From contig QJNS01000196.1 of assembly GCA_004154925.1 (NCBI GenBank), positions 62,001-126,000 of the forward strand: a stretch of 64,000 nucleotides of DNA, in the 5' to 3' direction. The first letter of the stretch is position 1. Every line of letters begins with the position of its first letter. Below the pieces are notes generated by a model, which ran no database searches, was not told where the DNA came from, and saw only the letters and a list, made by a program, of their open reading frames with translations. Shown piece after piece: positions 31,635 through 43,999 of the stretch. The position numbers and the translations under genes were made by a program. This stretch comes from Monosporascus cannonballus. Lineage: Eukaryota > Ascomycota > Sordariomycetes > Xylariales.

Positions 31635-34600
31635 ATGGTTCGCATAATACCCACAAGGCTAAAATCCCGTTCCTCCATTTCCACCACCAATTCTGCCGTC
31701 AACAGCCGTAGTGCCAGCCCTTCGAGGCCGAAAGGAGACATGGCACTGTCAGACACCCGGAAGGACACGGGCTTGGTCCTGAAGATCGTAGTGCTTCGCG
31801 TATGAACGAAACGAGCCCTGCTAAGATCGAGCAATGCTAACTCGCACTAACTAGGCACGAGACCTGGCACCAAAAGACCGAAATGGGATGTCGGATCCGG
31901 TACGCCAACGACAACCCAACCGCGAATTGACACGACGAGCGATCTGCTGACAATCCGTACCCACAGTACCTGCAATTGACCTGCGGCGAGACCAAATTCG
32001 TAACTCATTGTGTGCCGAAGACGCTGAACCCAGGATGGAACGTCATCTGTACTATGCCCATTACCGGCGTCGACTGCTTGCTCCTCGACTGTGTTTGCTG
32101 GGACAAGGACAGGTTCGGCAAAGACTACATGGGCGAATTCGAACTCGCACTCGAAGAGATCTTTGCCGACGAGAAGACAGAACAGCCGTCAAAATGGTAT
32201 CGGCTAAAGAGCAAGAAGCCGGGCAGGAAGACGAGCGTCGTCTCGGGCGAGGTTCAACTACAGTGTACCTTGTATGATACCACCAACAAGGACGCCACTG
32301 ACGCACAAATCTTGGAGAAGCTACGTTCGCTTGCCGCCTCTGTCCCAGAATCCGCCTCCCGCGCAGTCACTCCGACCTTGACTCCTACTCTCGCCCCGGT
32401 ACGATCACCGCTCTCTACGTCTCCGCCATCGGGTCGAGAGGGGTCTCAAGATGACGACGAAGATGACGACATGCTCGACGACGATGAAACCCCGGAGGAT
32501 GAGGATCCTACGATGCCCGAGGCTGCCGAGAAAAGAAGGAGGAGACTCCGGATCAGGGGTCTAAAGCGTAAAAAGCGCCGAGACCCGTACGAGTTCTCCA
32601 ACGGCGGGAATGATGTGGTCGGTCTTATCTTCCTCGAGATTTGCAACATAACCGATTTACCACCCCAATCCAACTTCACGAAGACCAGTTTTGATATGGA
32701 CCCGTTCGTTGTAGCTTCGCTCGGCAAGGAGACCTACCGTACACGGTTCATTCGTCATAACCTCAACCCCGTCTTCAACGAAAAGATGCTATTCCATGTT
32801 CTAAACCATGAGACGACGTATTCTTTTGGGTTCACCGTCATTGACCGGGATAAGTATTCCTCGAACGACTTCATCGCCTCGGCATCGTTTCCGGTGCAAG
32901 AATTGATCGAGAGGAGCCGTAAGCCTGACCCGGAAACCGGTCTCTACGAACTTAAGGAGCCCGCAGAGTATGTGCCTGGGAAGAAGTCGAGACTTGCAAA
33001 GTTGGGTATGTCGAGAACCTCTTCGACTACAAGCCTGTCAAAAGGACGTCCTGGACTGTCTAAGAGTCCTAGTACAGCGTCCAACTTCTCACAGCTTGGC
33101 AACCTGGCCGACTCAAAACCTGCCCCTACTTCCGTGCCAAACACCGCTCTGTTGATTCCAGAACAGATTCCCAATCTCAACGGGGGCAATGCCGAGCTTG
33201 ACGACGCGGACGATCCTGACTTCAATACCTTCACCATTCCGTTGAAGATGAAGGATTGGGAGAAGTGGGAGGCTAAACACAATCCCGTACTGACTATTCG
33301 AGCGAAGTATATGCCCTATACCGCCCTGAGACAACAGTTCTGGCGTGCAATGTTGAAGCAATACGACAGCGACGAAAGTGGTGAAATCAGTAAGGTCGAA
33401 TTGACTACTATGCTCGATACGCTGGGATCTACGTTGCGCGAGTCTACCATTGACAATTTCTTTATGCGTTTCCAGCACGAGAGCGTTACAGGCGAGAGCA
33501 GCCTGACAATGGACCAAGCAGTCATATGCCTGGAGGACCAGATAAACGCGAAGAATCAAACTCAACCGAGCGTTGGAGACAAGCTGAAGAGCGTACTGCC
33601 AGACGCGGAGAAAGTCAAGAATCTCCTCACGGTTCCCGGTCAGCACAGCAATATAGCGACGCCTTCGGAGGAAGGAACGTTCACCTTAGATGCTGAAGAT
33701 TCGAGCGTCCATGGTCAAGGATCAGGAACGTCGACTATCGTCGTGCCCGACCTTAGTACGGCGGGCGAGGAAGGCGACGTTCTGGGCCGGGATGACCTCA
33801 ATCTCGACCGCGGGGACGAGCACGTAGTTGAGATTCGTGAATGCCCCATCTGCCACCAGCCGCGCCTTAACAAGCGCAAGGATGCTGACATCATTACTCA
33901 CATTGCCACTTGTGCCAGCCAGGACTGGCGTCAGGTCGACAACCTTGTGATGGGTGGATTTGTTACTGCCAGCCAAGCTCAGCGAAAATGGTACTCTAAG
34001 GTCATCACCAAGATATCCTATGGGGGTTACAAGCTTGGAGCCAATTCTGCCAATATCCTCGTACAAGATCGCCGGACCGGTCAGATCAATGAGGAGAAGA
34101 TGAGTGTCTACGTCCGCTTGGGTATTCGGCTTCTGTACAAGGGTTTCAAGTCGAACAGCATGGAGAACAGGAGAAGTGGGTATACCCGATTATCGCACAC
34201 AACCATTTACGAACTGACATGACTACAGTCCGGAAAATGCTCAAGAGTCTGAGTATCAAACAAGGCAAGAAATATGACGACCCTTCTTCTAAGTCCCAAA
34301 TTCAACCATTCATTGAATTCCACGGTTTGGATATGTCAGAAGTCTTGCAACCCGTGGAAGAGTTTAAGAATTTCAATGAATTCTTCTACCGTGCGTTGAA
34401 GCCGGGTGCCCGACCATGCTCGGCCCCGGATAACCCGCGCATTGTTGTGTCGCCAGCCGATTGCCGTACAGTTGTCTTCAACACCATAGACGATGCGACC
34501 AGAATCTGGATCAAAGGCCGAGAGTTCTCTGTAAAGCGTCTCCTCGGCGATGCTTATCCCGAAGATGTGAAACGTTATGAGTCGAATGGGGCGCTAGGCA

Positions 34601-35202
34601 TTTTTCGGTTGGCCCCTCAGGATTACCATCGTTTCCATATCCCAGTAGATGGCATCCTGCAGGAGCCAAAGACGATCGCTGGCGAGTACTACACAGTCAA
34701 CCCGATGGCTATCCGCTCCGCACTTGATGTGTATGGCGAAAACGTTCGCGTGCTCTGTCCTATTGACTCGGAAATCTTCGGCCGGGTCATGGTCATCTGT
34801 GTAGGAGCTATGATGGTCGGTAGCACCGTGATCACCCGAAAGGGGGGTGAACATGTCAAGCGTGCAGAAGAGCTTGGTTACTTCAAATTCGGTGGGAGCA
34901 CGATTGTGCTGCTGTTCGAGGATGGCAGGATGGTATTCGATGAGGATCTAATCGATAACTCCAACACTGCCCTTGAGACCTTAGTACGTTGTAGTGCACT
35001 GTCGTTCCCGATCAGCTGAGGGCCATGCTAACAAGAATGATAGGTCCGGGCAGGCATGTCCATCGGTCACTCACCCGACGTGTCCCAGTTTACACCGGAC
35101 ATGCGCAAAGATGCCCGGGATGTCACGGAAGAGGAGAAGAAAGACGCGCACCGAAGGATCGTAGGTGGAGGCGACGCTGCCGATGAAGCCAACATAGTTT
35201 AA
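31635..35202 (+). CDS. PSD2: Phosphatidylserine decarboxylase 2 (C2-C2-EF-hand-PSD)
   Basis: Five exons, 31635-31799, 31855-31899, 31967-34175, 34229-34983 and 35044-35202, give 3333 nt and 1110 residues. The 15-codon second exon completes the first C2 domain (ARDLAPKDRNGMSDP). Domains: C2-A at about 45-150, an acidic then basic linker (DDDEDDDMLDDDE, KRRRRLRIRG), C2-B at about 285-400, an EF-hand with loop D537-S-D-E-S-G-E, and the PSD catalytic domain. The catalytic domain has the Asp-His site (PQDYHRFHIP) and the GGST self-cleavage motif at 1028-1031, whose serine becomes the pyruvoyl cofactor. Family members decarboxylate phosphatidylserine to phosphatidylethanolamine at Golgi, endosome or vacuole membranes. 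Calcium or lipid binding through C2 and EF-hand is inferred. Confidence 0.94.
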
Positions 35203-36563
35203 GCGGCCTGATTGGGGGAACAGACAGGGCGAGGAGTGATGTACGTTTGAGCGCCCGTCGGGGAAAGGAAGATAGCTTAGGGAGACGACACCTTATTGGC
35301 GGGCGTAGGGCGATTTAGCATGGTATTCCTGAACAGCATCGTCTTCATAGCGGAAAATCCAATACCGTAGATCCGGAGAGCAAGATGGAAAAATAGACAG
35401 CGGCTCACGGTGTTACCTGAACTACGAGCATATAACCAACGGTTTTGATATTTGTGCAATACTATCATCGCCGCAGTCTGCCATTATAGGAATGACCATA
35501 TGAATTGTCTCATGATAACTTGTTACCATTCGTTGCTACCGGCTGTGTGCTGCACTACTTGCATGCCGGGTCTTGATAACCGTTACTACTGAAGGCGATC
35601 ACATACCTATCAATCCATGTCACGGCACCCCCTAGCCCATCCCCTCCCCTCCCTCCGGCCGTCGGTCGGTACGGATCCGACAAGTGCTCGATCCCCATAC
35701 ACAACACCCGCTACCTTCCAGATCCGGATCTCCCCCTGCTATATATTCGGTGCGGCCTCGGCAGTGCTTCCTTTTGAGCGCCACACCCAAGCTCCTGGTA
35801 CCGTTGACATTGGCAGTCCCCGTAATGGCATCTGTTCGACCCAGCGCACCACTACGGACCAGTTGCCCCATGAACAAAAACATCCTTGATAGTGATCCGA
35901 GTTCTTGAGAGTTATCACTTACGTTGATAGGCCACGGGCTCGAACGGTAAACATAGCACCTGGCGTCACCACGCCCAATTGACCTATAAAATAGTCTCGG
36001 TAGACCCATATCGTGTTCGTGGCATCGTAACAGGCTACCACGTGAGGTGGAAGGGTAGTTTATTAGTGGCACGATGCGGAGACCTGTCACTTATTGTGGA
36101 GCTAGGACCCCTGCTGCAAGGTTTTTGTTTACTTTCGGCACATAGCAACCACACGAAAACATTTGCATCATCCCACCGCCAATCAGACCCAACCATGACA
36201 GACATCCCGACCTGCGTATATACATGCCTAATCCGTGGAACGGCTGACCAACCTAAGTAATAAGTAATAATTGCATGCATGCGCAGGAGACAACAGCGTC
36301 ACTCCCTGTTCAGACTTTTCTAGCCGTTCCCAACGGGGGGAATACAATATATTCTCCCTTGCTAACGGAACCACGACGCTGTATCAAACCGAAGCACACC
36401 GTCACGCAGAACTACTGCATCCGATGCGAAACCGCGAGGATCAAACAGAGCACAAAAACGAAAGATACATGAGACATTGGACGTAAATCAAGTACAACAG
36501 CAAACAAGAGACGGACATCGAAGCAGAGCGTGGGACGAGATCGGGAACCGGGCGGCCGTCAAG
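35203..36563. other. Intergenic region between PSD2 and the TINA-like gene
   Basis: Holds the PSD2 3' UTR and the promoter of the next gene. The open frame of the next gene continues upstream to 36477 but only from a TTG codon, so I treat it as leader. Nothing else is recognised. Confidence 0.45.
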
Positions 36564-39548
36564 ATGATCGGCTCGGAAAACCTGCGCACGGCCTCGCTGT
36601 ACATCAACAATCAGCTGCTCTCCCGCGGCCTGCTGCGAGATGGCCAGAGCATCGACTTCGCGGACCCCGGGCGCTGCGACGGCGGGGTCCAGGCCACCAT
36701 GGGCAAGGTCATGAGCGTCGTCAATGACCTGATCCTGCGCCGGGACGTACGTTTCCCCCCTTTTCTTGTCCTCAACCTCCAACCCCCATCCTCTTTCCTC
36801 TCTCCTTCCTCCTCCCTTTCTCCTCTAGATGAGCTCCCAGCAAAGCTAACGCGAGAGCCGCAAAACGGGAAACAGCGCGACGCAGAGCACCGCGAATCCC
36901 TCTCGAGCACGCTGCGCACGCTGCGCGCCGAGTCGCAGCGCCAGGCCACGGAGCACCAGCGGGCGGCGGACCGGCTTGTGGACGCGCAGCGGCGGCTCGA
37001 CGGCGCGGAGGCCACGGAGCGCGCGCTGCGGGCCCAGCTGCGCGCCACCGAGGGCTCGGTGCACCGGCTGAAGGAGGAGGCGCAGCGCACGCGCGCCCTC
37101 GTGGCCCAGACGCGCGCCGCCTGCGCTACCGAGGTCCGCCGCCGCGACCGCCAGATCGAGGGGTTGAAGCGCGCCGTCGTCGAGGCCGGGCGCGTCCGCG
37201 GCTCCCGCAACGGCAACGTCACCACCATCACCATCTCGGGCGAGGTCGGGGGCGAGGACGAGGCGCTCCCGCCCGGCGCCACCGCTGACGAGGCCTACGA
37301 CCTGCGCATGGAGACCAACGAGTTCCTGACCCGCCTCGCGGGAAGCCTGAGCGAGGAGAACGAGGTTCTGAGGGCGCTGGTCCGGCGCGCGGTCGAGGGG
37401 CTCAGGGAGATGAGCGGGCTCGAGGGCACGGCGGGGAAGGGAGGTGACGGCGGCGGAACGGCGGTCGCGGCCGCGGCGCCGCAGCAGCAGAGGAGTGCCG
37501 AGGAGCTCGCGGCGGAGCTGGACGCCGTGCTCGACCACCTGCGCACGATCCTGACGAACCCGTCTTTCGTGCCAATCGAGGAGGTCGAGGTCCGTGACGA
37601 GGAGATCCAGCGCCTGCGCGCTGGCTTCGAGCGCCTCGAGACCCGCTGGAAGGACGCCGTCGTCCTCATCGACGGCTGGCGCCGCCGCATGGGATCCGGG
37701 GGCCGCTCCGTCGACGTCGAGGAGCTGAGCGCCGGCCTCAGACTCAGTCCCGTCCGCGTCCAGGACATCCGCGAGACCGCCGACGTCGTGCCCATGAACC
37801 TTTCCTGCGTCCTCGAGGAGGATGAGGAGGAAGATGAAGAGGCGTACGCGCAGGGGCAGAAGGAGGAAGCAGACAGAGGGCACCAGCAGCAAGAACGAGA
37901 GCGGGCACAGAAAGGAGACGAGCAGACACCTAGATCCCCGAGTCCGGCGGAGTCCCTGCATCTGGTTCCCGCGCCCGGCTACGAGGTTCGAGAAGGGGAC
38001 GAGAACGGCTCAGAATCTAGTAGTATCTTCGAGGATGGCATCGACATGGACGAGCTCGAGGCCGAGGAGCCCAACGTGCAGGTGCTGCAGGAATCCACGT
38101 GGCGCAGATCCACGGAGCACTCGCCTCCGCTCCCGGAGCCGCCGGAGCTGAGTCCCCTCAAGGACTCGTACTCCTCGGGCAACAGGGGGTCGGGCCTAAA
38201 CAGCAATGCGCAGCCGCATCCCAAGGGGCCCGGCGACTTCACGACCATCGTCGAGGAGAAGACCTGGGAGCTGGCTGCTGCTACCGCTACCGAGGATGAG
38301 GTACCGCCTGTGCCGCCTCCACATACGGTGGATTACAAGCGGCGGTCCCAGGAGAAGTCTGGCAACGAGAGCAAGGAGAACAAGCTCAAGCCTTCGGAGC
38401 TCGTGTTGTCTACGGATTCGAGGTCGGATTCGAGGTCGACCGCGTATGATAGCCCGCTGTTTGGGAGATCGGGCGAGAAGCCGTCGATGTCAGATCCCTC
38501 GAAGAAACTGTTCTCCAAGCCTTCTTCCCCCGCGAAAGAACCACCAAAGAAACAGGATCCAGCGCAGAAAGCGAAGCAAAGCGACCACTCTAAGTCAGCG
38601 CCCGACACCCCTAAAACGGGCAGCGGCAGACGGCCCCAGACTAGGTCATCAACTAAGCGGGTGGCATCTAACCCAAACCCACCGCCTCCACCACCAGAGG
38701 CACAGCAGTCAAGCCAACCCTCTCCAGCGCCAACGACCAAAAGCACAGCTTCGTCGAAGTCCGCCAGTGCACAGAACGGGGCCCCACTGTCGAAACCCAC
38801 CAGTACTGCTGCCACCACCACAGCAGCGACACAGTCGCGGAACCCGTCACCGGTGAGGAATAACAACGCCACCAACCCTCAAACCGCGAGCTCGCGCCTG
38901 ACCCGGCGCAACAATCTCGCGGCACCACCTCAGCAGCAGACCCCTCTCACCATGGAGACCATCGCCGCGAAGCTGGCGGCGGCCGAGCGCGAGGCCGATG
39001 CCGCCCGTGTGAGGGCCAAACTCCGAGCCGCGAGGCTAGGGAAACGGGTCGCGGCCGCGCGGAACGGTGGTGTCAAGCAGACGAACGACGGTGCCGGGGC
39101 CAAGGGGCCCGACTATACGGCCACTGCTAATTCGCCTACCGCCACTACTACGAGCCAAGCACAACGACCGGAGCCACGGGAACGCGAACAGCAGCAGCAG
39201 CGGGAACGGGAGAGACGGCAGGTCGCCGTCAACCTGGACCTCGAGGACGTCGACCCCGTCAAGAAGGATGTGAACAATAACAACAACAATACGCACACGC
39301 GTCCTCCTCTCCCCGCGCCAGCCTCCCCGCGGCGCAGCAACAACAACAATGACCCCGACGCGGACGAGCTCGCGGCGGCCAGCCCCGAGATCGAGATCAA
39401 GATACAGAAGCGCAAGCGCGACCGCAGGACCAACGCCGCTGCCGCCGCCGCATCGAGGCGCGCCTCGAGGAGGCGCAGCACGCTTAGCCCCTGGGAGCTC
39501 GAGAGCCTGATCCAGGGCGGCGTCGCGGTCGAGAGTCCGGCGCGGTGA
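36564..39548 (+). CDS. tinA: TINA/ADIP-like coiled-coil protein
   Basis: Exons 36564-36746 and 36876-39548 give 951 residues. The start is the ATG before MIGSENLRTASLYINNQLL, the usual N-terminus of the fungal family. The N-terminus matches the afadin/alpha-actinin-binding (ADIP) domain: short ordered part, then a coiled coil (about 60-210) rich in Arg, Glu and Ala. The rest is low complexity: acidic (EEDEEEDEEAYAQ), Ser/Pro-rich, poly-Gln and poly-Asn, with a basic C-terminus (RKRDRRTNAAAAAASRRAS). In Aspergillus nidulans the homologue TINA binds the mitotic kinase NIMA and acts at spindle pole bodies. The 129-nt intron (GTACGT...CAG, branch GCTAAC) has no stop and is a multiple of three, so retention would insert 43 residues. 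Confidence 0.8.
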   Translation: MIGSENLRTASLYINNQLLSRGLLRDGQSIDFADPGRCDGGVQATMGKVMSVVNDLILRRDVRFPPFLVLNLQPPSSFLSPSSSLSPLDELPAKLTREPQNGKQRDAEHRESLSSTLRTLRAESQRQATEHQRAADRLVDAQRRLDGAEATERALRAQLRATEGSVHRLKEEAQRTRALVAQTRAACATEVRRRDRQIEGLKRAVVEAGRVRGSRNGNVTTITISGEVGGEDEALPPGATADEAYDLRMETNEFLTRLAGSLSEENEVLRALVRRAVEGLREMSGLEGTAGKGGDGGGTAVAAAAPQQQRSAEELAAELDAVLDHLRTILTNPSFVPIEEVEVRDEEIQRLRAGFERLETRWKDAVVLIDGWRRRMGSGGRSVDVEELSAGLRLSPVRVQDIRETADVVPMNLSCVLEEDEEEDEEAYAQGQKEEADRGHQQQERERAQKGDEQTPRSPSPAESLHLVPAPGYEVREGDENGSESSSIFEDGIDMDELEAEEPNVQVLQESTWRRSTEHSPPLPEPPELSPLKDSYSSGNRGSGLNSNAQPHPKGPGDFTTIVEEKTWELAAATATEDEVPPVPPPHTVDYKRRSQEKSGNESKENKLKPSELVLSTDSRSDSRSTAYDSPLFGRSGEKPSMSDPSKKLFSKPSSPAKEPPKKQDPAQKAKQSDHSKSAPDTPKTGSGRRPQTRSSTKRVASNPNPPPPPPEAQQSSQPSPAPTTKSTASSKSASAQNGAPLSKPTSTAATTTAATQSRNPSPVRNNNATNPQTASSRLTRRNNLAAPPQQQTPLTMETIAAKLAAAEREADAARVRAKLRAARLGKRVAAARNGGVKQTNDGAGAKGPDYTATANSPTATTTSQAQRPEPREREQQQQRERERRQVAVNLDLEDVDPVKKDVNNNNNNTHTRPPLPAPASPRRSNNNNDPDADELAAASPEIEIKIQKRKRDRRTNAAAAAASRRASRRRSTLSPWELESLIQGGVAVESPAR

Positions 39549-40627
39549 TGGAGTGCGGCCGGCTCCCGGTGGTTACTCAGAGCGATAGATACCAGGCCGT
39601 GGAGACAGGACGAGGGAATGGGCGTTTGTTCAGCCGGCCACGAAGCGTGTTGGATGAAGGATCGGGTATCGTGGCTGTTTATGATGAGGTGTAGGGTCGG
39701 GTGTGGGGTTATGCTCTTGGAGCAGCTTCTAGGGGCGGGATAGATATGGAGTGATGTCTTGGATGATTGCGTTACTCATACGCAGTGAATAGGCGCGTGT
39801 GTCTAGCGCCAGCTCATAATCCTTTATTTCTGCTCGGGGGGGGCCTATATTATGTAAAGTCAGGGGTAAATCATGAAATCACGAGAATTTCCTAATCGAA
39901 GGACTCGGAAGGAAACTTCGTCCACAGAGAAATAAACTCCTTTATCTAACACTACGTTTCCATAGTTCGCGATGCTCAGACAGCTTAATTGAAAGACAGC
40001 TAGAGGGATTCATTCCTTATGATTCATCGAATCTAAGCATGTAACACCGGCAGTTGGGGATGACGCTGCAAATGAATCGACCAGTCAATGCCGGTATACT
40101 GATTTAACACGAGCCTCTCATTAATAACATTACTCTTCTCACTGCAACAAGGTGGTTATCACCGTTGTGATTTAGCTTGGAATAGGCCATTGGGCTATTC
40201 ACCATTTGGTCAAATCAAGGCCTCCTGGCTGCACAATTCTCATGCCTAGCGTTCATCACTAGGAGGTCAGAATTACGAGCATGAATCATGGGCAACTTCC
40301 TATGAGAAGGTAAATTCCCTTTAGAATGGCCCATCACGGCTTGAAATACGAGTTCCAAAGAATAATGGTTGGACGACCCGGTACCTGAATCATGGTGTTC
40401 TTGGTGAGCATGGTCTTGCATATGGGACTTCAGTTGCCAGGAGCCAGAATATATAAGTCCATGAGCCTGCCCGCGTTCCGTATCCCCTACATGCCAGACA
40501 AGCTTCGCTTGACTTCAGGAACCCCCAGCACTCCGTCTCTTGTAATCGGTCTATTGGCTATAATCGTGCAAACCTCTAGCCATACTGTCTTCACCTGTTT
40601 ACGGTATTTTTGCCATATTGTTCCCCC
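39549..40627. other. Intergenic region
   Basis: Contains the 3' end of the TINA-like gene and the promoter of the next gene. No coding signal was found. The frame that stays open from 40392 upstream of ATG 40628 does not look like protein. Confidence 0.45.
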
Positions 40628-41402
40628 ATGTCTCAGCAGCAAGAGCCTCCTTCTCCGGCTTATTATAGCCTTGATATCAGTTCCAACGAATTGCAACCGG
40701 AATATGACACTGGTAAGTCTCATACACCGATTCTATCCACGTTGCGGGTACCCCTACTCGGGCCATGTTCAAGACAATGGCTACCATATGTACGATTCTG
40801 GCACTGAACCCTTTTCCGCGCCAGGGCTGGACAATACATATGCCTCAAGCGACTTCTATCTATCGCATGCGGATGGAGAGGGGGAAATAGACGCTTTCTA
40901 CGGCTGCGACCCTCCAAACCAGAACATTGCGGGTGACCAGAGAAATGTGGCCCCTGCGCAAGATAGACGACAGCGCCGCCGTCCGCGCCCTAAGCCGTCC
41001 GCCTCGAACACACAGACTCAGCTTCCATACAAACCCATAGCACCCAAGTCCGCACAGGACAAATCCTCGGATCTGCCCGAATATGGGACAGATTACGCCA
41101 ACCTCGCCCCATACGGCGAAAACCTTGAGTACGGAGGACATGCGGGCAGTCAGGATTTCACACAGAATTATGGCGGATCATATGCAGAGCCCTCTTCGAG
41201 CCATTCCCAACTCCCAGAGATGATCCGCAGGGGCTGGAAGGAATGCACAAATTGCAACGAGTGGAAGCCATCGAACGAATTCATCTCCGCGCCGACCTCT
41301 GGCTCGAGAGCCACGCGCCAATGCTCTCATTGCCGAGAGATCTGCAGAAAATTTTATTATAAACAGAAACAGAAACGCGCCTCCGCAGGTGGTAGTTCGT
41401 GA
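40628..41402 (+). CDS. Small protein with C-terminal CxxC zinc-ribbon-like motif
   Basis: Exons 40628-40712 and 40774-41402 give 714 nt and 237 residues. The intron is GTAAGT...CAAG (61 nt). The first 180 residues are disordered and rich in Tyr, Ser, Pro and Gln, with a basic patch (RRQRRRPRPKPS). The last 55 residues hold C186-x2-C189 (CTNCNEWKPSNEF) and C212-x2-C215-x3-C219 (CSHCREICRKFYYKQ), a probable single-zinc fold with a basic helix. Similar CxxC...CxxC ribbons occur in Stc1-like fungal domains and in some HNH endonuclease VII-type proteins, but no HNH residues are visible. A nucleic-acid or protein-binding role is only a guess. It is the last gene before the repeat island. Confidence 0.75.
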
Positions 41403-42871
41403 TGAGGGGGTCGGATTTAGGATCGAGTCGTCCAGGCCTCTTCGCTTAGTCTGCGTCTCATGGGTCCCTACGATGACCGCTTCATCGTTACGGGTGAGAA
41501 TTCCTCAATCTTTAGGGTCATTGACGCAATGAGTTGGGATAGGGTGGAGGTCTAGATGTTCATTAGCACTATTTGGTAGTTTTAGGACTCATATGTTTGG
41601 CTTATTGCTGACACATCGGAATTGACGTGTGATAGTGTTTAGCCACCTTCTAACTAGCCTCTGGTGTTTTCGCCTTACAATTAGGTATCACCTATCCCGG
41701 CCATTCTATGTGCCTTGCTGCAATATAGATATCATCCCTCCGAACCCCTATGTGTGTAGCGTGGAACGATGGATTCGAATTTGAGCTTGGGTTTCTAGGG
41801 GTGAATGAGTGTATTGAGCTGGATAGGGAGCTTCTTTTTGACCCCGGACCCGAAGCTACCTTACACAGATATGCCACCGTATTCCAGACGCCCTCAGTGC
41901 CTTCCTTGGGTACCCCTTTGACACTTCATCGATATATTAATATCTGAACTTTCGCTGTTATGCTGCGAAGCAAAGCTGCTTGCTTTAAGCCATATTCCTC
42001 AAGGTATGGTGCACCTAACGCACTCCCAAAGTTCCCCTTTTTAGGGATAAAGTTCTCCCTCCAACGGAAGCTGTAGGAACGAAACTATCGTCAAACTAGA
42101 AACCAATCCCAAGATGAATCTGCAATGAGACTGAAACCTTCCATTACACCATCCTTCGAGGTCACATAACACTTTTGATACTCTAAAGCATTAAGCTGTT
42201 TATTTAACCTTATCAACTCGCCATTAGGTTCACATCATATAGGGCCAGCTGTCAGTTAGGCAGTCCTCCTACGATAAGTCTTTTATAAAGAAGGCCAGAT
42301 TACTTCTCAGCATACTGCTCATCGCTGCCTCCATGCCCCTGACAGTGCCATACTGCCGCTGCCATTACGTCGTCCTGATCGCTGTTCCGGACCCTGTGAC
42401 CTTTTTCTTTTGCGACCATTGTCTCCAAAACCGCAATAACGCCTTCGGCCGAGACGATAAGAAGGGGGAAAGATCGTCACGTTATCAGAATTCAATAGCA
42501 TCCGTCGTAGCTATTCATAATTTCGCGATGTGTTGCCATACGCCGTTGATATGCATTAAGGGGCATCCGTCCTCCACGGCGGCCCTTAAGCCATTTCGCT
42601 AGAAGGCTAATCTTCAACAACCACAACCATAAAATAAATTCATGGGACGGTTTTCCACCGACTTCGCTCTCCACATACCAGCTGCTCTTCCACCTCCTGA
42701 GTCGGTTGTTATATTAAGAATTTACTGGGGACTATATTGCGTCAGCGTCTTCGCATCCATAGCTTGATATATGACGCTGCACAAACTCTCGATCACTATG
42801 ATATCACAGAAGTATTCAAATCAAAATCAGTCCATTAAATCTTGTTATAGGACTCCGATATCATAACGGCC
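41403..42871. other. Gene-free left flank of the repeat island
   Basis: Normal base composition up to the target-site duplication at 42872. Frames are at most 89 codons and unrecognised. I detect no gene. Confidence 0.45.
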
Positions 42872-42876
42872 TTTAC

Positions 42877-43285
42877 TGTGACGGCTAGGCGGTTTAACCA
42901 ACTATTAAACCTTAAGTCGACGGGTTTATGTTGGCAGGAGTATCGTGGGAATCTGAGCAATGGATACAGTAACGTATTACGTCTCGTAATACCAAGGGCG
43001 TCTTAGGTAACGAACTATTAATTACAAATGATTAGTATTAATAAGTATTGCAAGTTAGTACTATCTAAACTATGGAAATAATAAATATATATATCCTTTT
43101 TATTTTTTACTGGCGATTATTACCGATTACTCCTAGTATAATAATTATAATTGTTTTTAATTATAACTATTTTGAAATAATCATTAATCCGTTAGTAATC
43201 ATTTTTAATTACGTAATTTGCAAGATAGGTCGTATTATCTTTATTGCGACTGTTTCCGTAGGCCTAAGTTTATCAAATCGTAACA
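42877..43285 (-). repeat. Left LTR (3' LTR of the element)
   Basis: 409 bp, aligned without a length change to 49444-49852. It starts TGTGACGG and ends CGTAACA on the plus strand. Its left (outer) half keeps many G and C bases that the other LTR has lost; its right (inner) half is the more mutated. Confidence 0.93.
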
Positions 43286-43301
43286 CGATCTTCCCTTTCC
43301 C
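43286..43301 (-). other. Polypurine tract of the Gypsy element
   Basis: On the minus strand GGGAAAGGGAAGATCG lies directly before the 3' LTR. This is the expected primer for plus-strand DNA synthesis and fixes the element's orientation. It kept its G bases despite RIP all around. Confidence 0.8.
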
Positions 43302-43325
43302 AAAAATCTTGCCCTTAAGATTTTT
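43302..43325. other. A/T hairpin next to the polypurine tract
   Basis: AAAAATCTT and AAGATTTTT are separated by six bases. It lies inside the element just before the polypurine tract and may simply reflect AT-rich decay. Confidence 0.4.
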
Positions 43326-43999
43326 TTCCTGGTAAGCTCCTTATTTCTTCACCATAGTTTTTCGTATTTCTAAAATTCGTCGTAAGCCTCGCCCTTTTAC
43401 TACTTATCGTATTAACCTAATAAAGGCTTTTAAAAAGTTTGGTTTCGAAATTATGCCTTATTTTTGGTATTTTTCGAAAAATTTGAAATACGAAATAATA
43501 AAAAACATTTCTTGCTGTAAAAAGTATGTGGCCCGTAGCCGATCTTGCGATGGGACCGGCGTCCCGTTATCTTTTTTCTAAAATATCCGCCACGAATATT
43601 AACGTTTTAAGCGTAAGGAAACTTTAGCAAAAAAACGTTTATTCGAATTATAACGTCGTTAACTTAAGATCTAACGTTGCTATTAGGAAAAAATAAATAA
43701 GGCCTTGGCGCGGTTTATTCGGTTATGCAAATAAAAATCTTTAGTTCGTTTTAAAGGTATTAAAATAATATAATGTAATTTTTAATTTTTAAATAAATTA
43801 AAAAAATAAGAACGAAAAAAAGAATAGGCCGTTGCTAAGGCCGCCGCAGCTGCATTAACGCAAGCCGTTATTCTTTTCGACTTATTTAATTTTAGCTTAT
43901 CTAATTAGCCCATCATAAAGGATTTTTGGAATCCTAACGACCTTGCCGTCGTTAGTAAAAATTTTTTAATAAGCGCTAGGCGCCAATAAGATTTTTGGT

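Noticed and set aside
36846..37961. 371-codon minus-strand frame opposite the TINA-like gene
   Set aside because: Antisense shadow of a GC-rich coiled-coil region; no domain.
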